64,000 nt of DNA. Source: Aristolochia californica (Eukaryota > Streptophyta > Magnoliopsida > Piperales > Aristolochiaceae). The DNA lies in assembly GCA_029961685.1 (NCBI GenBank), contig JARWKL010000001.1, forward strand, positions 57,213,314 to 57,277,313, in the 5' to 3' direction. The notes under the pieces are model-generated. The model worked only from the letters and a program-made list of their open reading frames with translations, ran no database searches and was not told where the DNA came from. Numbering within the stretch: position 1 is the first letter of the stretch; every line of letters starts with the position of its first letter. The position numbers and the translations under genes were made by a program. Shown here one piece after another: positions 57,751-64,000 of this stretch.

Positions 57751-59771
57751 GGATGTACGAAATCACTCTGGAGTCCAAGTTCCCATATTTCCCTTGAAAA
57801 TATCGAGTCTGGAAGCGAGTAAATGCAACACCAACTTTCAAGTCTATTTCTTGGCGAGCATCAACAGCCAATGCTTCATCCCTATTGGGCTCAACAAGGT
57901 TGTTCATAGCCTTTAAAATGTCTTTCTCGGTAACAGAAGAAAATCGAGCTCGATAAATTCTTCTTTCAACCTCTTTTTTGTCAAAACCAGTACATTCAAT
58001 AACTGGAAGAAAAGAGAGAAAAAACAATATTACCTACTCAATAATTGAAACATTTGCCATTAGCAGCTTGCGTCAAAAGGAAAAGAGAAGCCAAGGACAG
58101 GTCTCCTCAACATATGGAAAAACCTAAGCACATTCTTACTTGGTAGTCAATTGTCAACAAGAAGAACCACACAAGAAAATTGGCTACTCTCCTGAAGTAA
58201 TGGCACAGAGTGCAGCCCCAGTGACAAAAAAAAAACAGATAGTTCTCAAAAGTACATAAATGCAGATAGCAGCTGTGAAGATCAAAGAAGATTGACAATA
58301 TAAGCCTTTCAACAAATTAATAATTGTGGAGGGCTTAATTAAATTGGCTTATCCTGGCCCTGTTGAAGAAGGGGATGCAGTGGCATTTTACCACTTCTCT
58401 AGATGTGGAGGGTGATTCACCTACTGTTATTTCTTGGCTCTCAGCCTCCGCTATTCCTGCCTGGCATCTTCAATATGTGTATGATAGAGAGCTATGGCCT
58501 CAGCTTTCTATGTTTCTTTTTTTTTTATTATTGGACTCATGTTTTACATTCAGCTAATCATCTTGCTGATCAGTTGGCTAAATCTGGTGTTCATCAGCCT
58601 TGCTCAGTAGTTGGGATTCTCTTCCCCTTGGGGCTTGAGGGCTTTCCTCTCCCTGCGCTTTGTTGTACTTGTGATTATCAATTAAATAAATTTTGCCATT
58701 TTCAAAAAAAAAAAATTGTAGAATTTTGAGAGGAAAGACTAGACTACTGCTGTGAAGAAGTAAATCAATAAGTCCATCCAAACTACTGAATGGCAAACAC
58801 TCATCGCCACCAAAAAAGTTAAATATGCAAAAGAATTAGAAATGTTACACAGTATATCAAAAGCAAATAGGTGGCAATGATTTCATGACATATTGTGTCA
58901 CATAGGCAAAAGTAAGAGATCATGTCTTAAATAAGTTTCTGGAAATTCTTCAGAGATAATCACCTGCATTTTTTTTTTTGTTTATGATGCAAGTGAGAAT
59001 ATCATTATATTAAACAGAGAAAGGGACCCCTAGGGGGAATACAAAGGAGAGAAAAGAAAAAAACTAGCAAATTAATGACAGAACTAAGTCTATGAAAAGG
59101 CCAAATGCAGTAAAAGTAAACATTATAATGAAGAAATTCCTACTGCTTTATGTGAGAATCACATCTCACTTTTCCGCTCTCGTATAAATATTAACTGTAT
59201 ACTAATATATACAATAGACATATACATATACTAGAGAGAGAGAGAGAGATTGATTTCAACTGCTTGCTTATGCACCAACAACTAAAAAGTCAAGGGTTAA
59301 CTTTCTACACAATGATAAGTTTTGTTTTATTACACACATTCTCTAGACTATCTTGATGGATATGCAAAGACACTCTTTTCTTTATCTCCAGTCATACTCC
59401 CAATATTTTCATTTCCATTAAAATTAAGAATAAAAAAATATGAATATGATCCAGGGCCTAATCATATATACATTATAAAGAACTAAATTCTCGGAAAAAC
59501 CAAGTCTGTTGATTCAATATGGAATTATGTGACATGTCCTCTTTGATTCCTTTTAAATAGTTATGTTTTACAAACACAAAAATTCTTAAACATTAAATCT
59601 AGTGTGAATGAACTCCAATAGAGTTCACAGGACAAGGATAGTTAGCTTAAAATCATAATGGAAAACAGTACCTTCATAGCATATATTTTCTCCTTCACGA
59701 TCGCAGTCCAACCATAACACCAGATAGGAACAACCAGAAGCTTCATGACTCAAATGTCTGCATATATGTGC
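44917..59771 (-). CDS. TOP3B: DNA topoisomerase 3-beta (5' partial, 11 exons)
   Basis: Exons in transcript order: 59672-59771, 57759-58002, 56491-56653, 55545-55664, 50956-51035, 50590-50868, 49402-49570, 47546-47674, 46943-47155, 46582-46761, 44917-45567. They join in frame into 775 residues with GT-AG introns. The first exon holds the TOPRIM core [12 protein letters not shown]. Others give [47 protein letters not shown], then FISYPRTES with the catalytic Tyr codon at 50865-50867. Further on are [28 protein letters not shown], Cys-pair zinc-finger segments (CGKC, CPYC, CPEC, CNMC) and an RGG-rich tail before RMSFRDF. Type IA enzymes relax negative supercoils by single-strand passage. TOP3B also binds RNA, which fits the RGG tail. 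About 90 N-terminal residues, including the VAEKPS motif, were not found. Confidence 0.96.
45568..46581 (-). other. TOP3B last intron, nothing recognised
   Basis: AT-rich intron with no coding or transposon signature that I can support. Confidence 0.5.
47220..47477 (-). mobile_element. Probable solo Copia LTR in a TOP3B intron
   Basis: On the minus strand a TGTTGGTTAGGAAGATAATA start at 47477 leads to a segment resembling the LTR of the neighbouring Copia fragment (GGATCCCTGATGGCTGCTGC, pyrimidine-rich CTTCTCTCTCTTCTC). No coding sequence is attached. The left end is not well defined and could be anywhere near 47220. Confidence 0.45.
48130..49110 (+). mobile_element. Copia 3' fragment (integrase to RNase H plus LTR), antisense in a TOP3B intron
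   Basis: Broken plus-strand frames show an integrase end ([20 protein letters not shown] at 48317-48400), then with a large internal deletion the RNase H end ([11 protein letters not shown] near 48570; [14 protein letters not shown] near 48620). A purine-rich tract at about 48811-48818 and an LTR-like stretch follow. Reverse transcriptase is missing. The element is opposite in direction to TOP3B. Confidence 0.75.
49571..50589 (-). other. TOP3B intron, nothing recognised
   Basis: Low-complexity AT-rich DNA with several CAT- and AAA-rich tracts. No gene or repeat is supported. Confidence 0.4.
52025..53220 (-). mobile_element. Copia reverse transcriptase/RNase H remnant in a TOP3B intron
   Basis: The minus strand reads [20 protein letters not shown] (about 53100-53150), then [11 protein letters not shown] (Copia catalytic motif usually YVDDI, here with Gly) near 52770, [10 protein letters not shown], then TRPDISFAI near 52420 and a tail resembling RNase H. 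Stops and frameshifts break it throughout. The coding stops before the final LADIFTK part, which lies in opposite orientation at 53245. Confidence 0.82.
53238..53692 (+). mobile_element. Copia RNase H tail, polypurine tract and 3' LTR (inverted relative to RT)
   Basis: The plus strand reads [20 protein letters not shown] (53254-53313), a Copia 3' coding end. The PPT GAGGGGGAG is at 53367-53375. The LTR TGTTAAAATACCAG... runs from 53376 to about 53692. It is about 317 bp and matches, inverted, the LTR at 54687-55001. Confidence 0.85.
54687..55001 (-). mobile_element. Copia 5' LTR with primer-binding site
   Basis: On the minus strand this 315-bp sequence begins TGTTAAAATACCAG at 55001 and ends TTCA at 54687. 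It is followed at 54686 by TGGTATCA, the usual Copia primer-binding-site start for initiator Met-tRNA. It is paired with the inverted LTR at 53376-53692. The leader and gag region would lie at 53700-54686, where only short broken frames are visible. Confidence 0.82.
55740..56100 (-). repeat. Degenerate TRIM LTR copies
   Basis: Two stretches (about 55740-55870 and 55960-56100) match the TRIM LTR on the minus strand in order: GTCCCACAT, TTATTAGTTAG, TCATTTTGGGATAG, CTGGACCC. They show many changes. They suggest repeated insertion of one family at this site. Confidence 0.5.
56100..56404 (-). mobile_element. TRIM element (miniature LTR retrotransposon) in a TOP3B intron
   Basis: On the minus strand a shortened 5' LTR (56404-56347, beginning TGTTAAGGAATAGTCCCACA and ending TTACA) is followed by the primer-binding site TGGTATTAGAGC (56346-56335). 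Then come about 85 bp of non-coding internal DNA, a purine-rich tract near 56262-56275, and a second LTR with the same start at 56261 that extends to roughly 56100. This is the order of a terminal-repeat retrotransposon in miniature. There is no coding capacity; movement would need proteins from another element. Confidence 0.78.
56726..56745. repeat. (TA)n microsatellite in a TOP3B intron
   Basis: About ten TA units in the intron next to the exon at 56491-56653. Confidence 0.85.
57721..57748. repeat. (AG)n microsatellite close to a TOP3B splice donor
   Basis: Fourteen AG units begin about 7 bp inside the intron (in transcript direction: donor, a few bases, then (CT)n), next to the exon ending at 57759. 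Confidence 0.95.
58322..58722 (+). mobile_element. 5'-truncated LINE with poly(A) tail, antisense in a TOP3B intron
   Basis: Plus-strand frames show a LINE RNase H end ([15 protein letters not shown] near 58400; [17 protein letters not shown] near 58555-58600). A poly(A) run at 58703-58715 follows. The flanks AATTGTGGA (58322-58330) and AATTGTAGA (58714-58722) form a 9-bp near-perfect target-site duplication. The host intron lies between the TOP3B exons at 57759-58002 and 59672-59771. Confidence 0.78.
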
Positions 59772-62640
59772 CTGTTAATTGGCGAACAAGTGATGTTTTA
59801 TCAGACCATAACAAAAATAGGAACATAATGACAACTAAACTTTAACTAACCAAATGCAAAACAACAAAAATTTAGTTGATTTTGTTGCAACACCGAAACA
59901 TTTTTGTATTTTCTTCTTTGTACTAAAGCCAGTTTTTTATAAATAATATTTTCTTGAGAATTGTGAAAAAATTTAGGTGAGAAGCCAGTTTTTTATAAAT
60001 AATATTTTCCTGAGAATTGGGAAAAATTTTAGGTGAGAAATAAAGTAGCAGCTTTCTATAAATAATATAGAAAAATAAAACAGTCGATGACCGGTAGGTT
60101 ATTTAGCCTTCTCACTATTACAAATGCGTTGACACAGCCGCAGAGAACTCGAGCCAGCTCTAGAGAATGGCTAGAAGAATAAAGTAGGTTAACCCCTATG
60201 TGGGCCCAGTCTGTTCATATCTACTGATTTATTCAAACAAGTGTCTTTTATTATATGCATTGTTTTAGTTACAATAAGAGAGAGCAAAATGTAAAGCTAA
60301 AGGAGGAGATCTCTCCCTAGTAAAGCCAAGTGAGTTGAGGAAAGTAGAAAAGTCTAGAATTGTCTACATTCGATGTATCAAGGAGTTTTAGCATAAGTCA
60401 GTAGGTGTGGGAACCATTAGTCCGACATAGGATAGAGAGCAGTATTGCTAAGTCCATTAAGTCATATATAATGTAAGCTCTTCTGAGCCTAGAATCAATC
60501 AACCAAATACAACTTTCTTATCTAGCTTCAGCTAATCCAAGTCACTAGACCAACAAAATAAATCTCAAGAGGTGGCTAACCCCCAATCAATAGGGTATCT
60601 ATTGGTATGAGTCTCACCAAGTCATCCACTCCCTCAAGGAGGTCTACCCTTCATTTCCTATTTCATACCTCCAATTCAATCATCAGCCTAGTTTCCCATA
60701 TTAGCCTAGTCTCCCATCCCCATTACTATAACCCGAAGTCTAATTGGATTATAGCCCAAGTCTTCAGTCTCGAGTCCCCTATGTGAGTTAGTCCTTAGTT
60801 ATTGAGTCCTTTGTGTTTCTAGTCTTAGACAAGTCTAGTCTACCCTAGTCAAGTCACAGCAAGTTCTCACCAGTCCCTAAAAGTCCTCACCCATCCTTAA
60901 AGAGTCCCCACAGATCCCAAGAGTCCTCTCTAGTTCAAGAGAATCCCCATGAGTCCCAATCTTAGAGTCCTAGACCCTCTAGAACTCTATTCACGTGAGG
61001 TAAGTCTTAGTTAGGCAAGTATACTTTAGTTGGAGATTGGTAACTCCTTTATCAATTAATTTTATTTAATCTACAACTCTTAAGTCTCCCTCTTTCCTAG
61101 AGTCACTCACGTCCCTCACTTACCCAAACGAGAGTCCTTCTTCTCCTTAAAGTTTCTTCCTTTCTCCTTTAGTCAAGACTTTCTAAATATAGTTCCTTAG
61201 TTGGCAGTACTTCTAAGCAAGCCTTGTTTTCTATTCAAACACTTATATTTCCTCTCTAGAGACTTCTAACCTCTTTATAATCCTCCTACCATGTCCCTAG
61301 TCTTCCTCTGCTCTATAAAACCCTACTCCACATCCCCTAAGCCCCCATAAACCCTAACCCTAATTTCATACCCTATCGCACACCTACTTGAACCCTGATC
61401 CCAACATGCCCACAACCATACTTTCGACCCTTAAACCCTCAAACCACCTATCCTACCATCTCTCCAACTCCCTAAATTACTCAACTATAGCCTCACACCC
61501 TGCCATCTTCGTCCCTAAATCGTCCCTTAACCACAAAACCTTAATTCTGCAGTTTGTTTTATTACACTCACAGCCAGAATGGGGTGCAATGGCAACAGTG
61601 CCATCACAGTGTTTCCAAAGAGGAATAGCAGCCCCAAGTCATTATAATGCCCACCCAGGGGCAGTAGCACCTTCAGGTAACTCAGAAACACAAAACAGAT
61701 AACGCGTAGCAGGAGCAAGGGCATGGGGACGCACAAACAACTATAGTGCTGGTGAGCAGCAGGCATGCGCATGCAATGTTGGCCAGGCGTTTGGGCTAGC
61801 ATGGCGGAGATGTCTAGGCACGCATACATGTTTTGGGGGAGGGGGAGCTGGCTATTCAGTTTGAAATTTGAGTTTGGGGCCTATCCAAATGGATATGGAT
61901 AGGGCTTCTGGGATGATATAGGCATGCTTAATAATGCCATATTTGAATTTGAATAAAGTAGAGATTGCCTTGCTTAGGTGGCAAAATCTCATAGGTTAGG
62001 GTACGATAAAGGGATAAGTGGGTTTATCTCTATTTTGCCAATAAATAGGCTTTGTAAACTGATGTTAAACATCTCATTTTCGAGCAAACAATTTCCCACC
62101 ACACTCAAGGCTGAGTTTCTCTTCGTTTTACTTTGTTTCTTCTTGAACGGGAGGCTAACTAGCCTAATTTTTGTCTAAGTAAGCTAGGCCGTACGTTGAG
62201 GTTCTAGGAGTGATTGTTCGCTCAATCTAGCAGCGTGACACCTAGCTTCTAAAAGCTTTGCATGTAGGCGGGAATGTAAAACTAACAATCAAACAAATAG
62301 CCATGTAAGAGGTCAAGCAGCAACTTTCTCCATCAGCATGGCCACACCATTTTTCTTCTCTTTTTTGGGAAATAAGCTACATCAATAAGCACCTCTACAC
62401 ACACACACACACACACACACCTCCAAAAACAAGAACATGGACATGGCTGAAGTCAAGATCATACCACATATGGCCACTAAGCCAAGTGCTTCAGTTTTGT
62501 TTAAACCTTAAATTTTTCTTTTGATGCATAAAAAATAAAAAATTTCACTTGGTATTGTTGAATAGTTACATATTTTTTTCTCAGATTTCATAAGTGTTGT
62601 TTAAATAGTACCTAATATGTATAGTCAGTTACACTACTGC
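59772..62640. other. Upstream of the first identified TOP3B exon: repeats and unassigned DNA
   Basis: TOP3B exons encoding the N-terminus should lie here or further right, but none was recognised. Two near-identical stretches (AAGCCAGTTTTTTATAAATA at about 59928 and 59983) form a direct repeat. From 60560 to 61170 the plus strand is full of AGTC/AGTCCC words. A telomere-like AAACCCTAACCCTAA occurs near 61351. The open frame at 61388-61702 has no motif I recognise. Confidence 0.4.
62397..62420. repeat. (AC)n microsatellite
   Basis: Twelve AC units between 62397 and 62420. Confidence 0.9.
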
Positions 62641-63080
62641 TCCACTATCATCTTACATTTGTTTTCTCCTTTGTAAGATTATCACTCTTCTAGTCTTTCC
62701 TCACAGCTTCATCCTTTTTTTTTCTTATATGTACCACTTCATCTTTTAAGCCCTCCAATAGTTTTATTGATAGTCCAGTAACTGGCATCACATGATCCTT
62801 CTCTCGGGGACTATTAGATCTCCATCCGACATGTCCAAACCATCCCGAAGAACTCATTCTTACTTCATTGTGTCACTCTATGCATATTCGAGTATATGCG
62901 CCCCTAACTTTAATTTTTCTAGTTTTGTAACAAATCCATCTCAATCTCATCTCCACCAACTTCATCTTCTCATCTTGAAGGGTTTTCTTCATCAAATATG
63001 ACCACCCTAATCTAATAGACAGCATGTCCACTTTTACTGTCATGCATTCATTGTACAATTTAAATCCTATTGAATTTCCC
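62640..63080 (-). mobile_element. LINE-like relic (3' end of pol)
   Basis: Minus-strand frames read VKVDMLSIRLGWSYLMKKT, then KLVEMRLRWICYKTRKIKVR, and after a stop GWFGHVGWRS. This order resembles the C-terminal end of plant LINE polymerases (LAEMRMLRWMCGKTR, LRWFGHV). Stops interrupt it. The element ends are not defined. Confidence 0.55.
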
Positions 63081-63479
63081 ATTCATGTTAAATAATAAAA
63101 CCTAGAAAACTAAAAGATTATCTTTGGGTTATAACTTGGCCCTCAATCCTTCCCAAAAACAGAGCAGGCTCAATAGAAAATTTCTATTGATACAGAATTT
63201 GGCTGATTTGAAAAGGAAAAGAACATTCCAGAATACTCAGAAATCCACAGGAGGAGTAATAGAAGCCACTCTTCACTAATCCCAAGGTCAGTAATAAGAA
63301 GAAACTGGCTGTTGGGATCATTCCCCTCTTCAAGTAGCTCTTTGCTGTGCAATCCAAACCCCCTCTTAACCACACACACACACTGATAGGATTGATCAAA
63401 ATGAACTTTGACTGGGAGCTCACTGGGGAACCCCAGTGATAATGGAGGTGGAGGAATACTAAACCATAGTGAAGAACAC

Positions 63480-63894
63480 ACCCTCCTAGCCTACTCTGGA
63501 TAAGCTAGAACTATTGACTTGATTGAAGCAGATAGTGGAGCTCTCCTCACAGATCTCAAGTAGCTGTCCCGGTCCTTTCCCAGGCCACTGATCATAGAAG
63601 GAGACTCTGCCCCGATCATCAATTGAACATCCAAGCAACGCAGTTCCCCATGGAGGCTCAGACATGTATTTGATGATATCAACCTTATGTTATGTGCTCC
63701 TTGGCCTGTATTCTAGCAGCATACGCCCTGAGCTGCCAATAGTGCCTCGGATCAGCTTGCAAAGCAGAGCGCAGCATGCCCCTCTCTTGTCTCTGGGAAT
63801 GCTCTTCTCCTTGATATTGTATCTTGAGGCTTGTCCTCTTCATTACTATGTTTCATTCTTTGTTTGTTAACAAAATTCTCGTAAAAGTTCAAAA
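63480..63894. other. Coding-like stretch of unknown origin near a poly(A) run
   Basis: On the minus strand two overlapping frames are open from about 63690 to 63490. One reads KYMSEPPWGTALLGCSIDDR and then GRVSFYDQWPGKGPGQL, with a possible acceptor AAG at about 63688 and a possible donor near 63520. On the plus strand a poly(A) run lies at 63879-63893, so part of this may be a retroposed sequence. I do not recognise the protein. Confidence 0.3.
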
Positions 63895-64000
63895 AAAAAA
63901 AAAACTGCAAATGGTTTATTTTCTCATGGTTTTGTTCAATAAAATGTAACTCAGATTCAAGTGGTCATGTGATTAAACTTACGACTGCTCAAATTATTCA

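Noticed and set aside
61340..61365. Interstitial telomere repeat
   Set aside because: Only about two CCCTAAA-type units; too short to call a telomeric tract.
1..64000. CRISPR arrays, bacterial operons, tRNA or rRNA genes
   Set aside because: The genes are spliced plant genes. No spaced direct-repeat array and no convincing tRNA or rRNA sequence was noticed; no dedicated scan could be run.

Overview
The window is nuclear DNA of a flowering plant. Every well-supported gene is a plant family with GT-AG introns, and the spaces between genes are AT-rich and full of retrotransposon debris (Copia, TRIM and LINE relics). I cannot name the species from the sequence.

Layout on the + strand. (1) 389-11569, +: 27 coding exons of SECRET AGENT (SEC), an O-GlcNAc transferase with 13 visible TPRs and a full catalytic region; only the first exon(s) lie left of the window. 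(2) 14974-15909, +: an intronless, GC-rich DUF506 (PDDEXK-like) gene. (3) 21000-25162, +: three exons of a mitochondrial GAMETE CELL DEFECTIVE 1 (GCD1)-like gene. (4) About 25.2-43.8 kb: a cluster of segmental duplications. Its pieces are GCD1 exon fragments, a truncated Copia pol fragment, AT-rich blocks, 'GAGCTCGAG'-rich repeats, three F-box genes on the minus strand (two intact, one with a nonsense codon) and a RABA-type GTPase gene with a premature stop. (5) 44917-59771, -: eleven exons of DNA topoisomerase 3-beta (TOP3B), missing roughly the first 90 residues. Its introns hold a Copia 3' fragment, a Copia element with an inverted 3' end, a TRIM element and a LINE tail. (6) 59.8-64 kb: mostly repeat-like DNA with LINE relics; I could not find TOP3B's N-terminal exons here.

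The intact genes are ordinary housekeeping or regulatory genes that happen to be neighbours, with no sign that they work as one system. The most unusual structure is region 4. One junction joining Copia pol to GCD1 exon 3 occurs three times at the same nucleotide. This implies a single ancestral fusion followed by tandem duplication that carried an F-box gene and a Rab gene with it. Coordinates, exon borders and reading frames were read by eye. Family names rest on recognised motifs; no database search was run.
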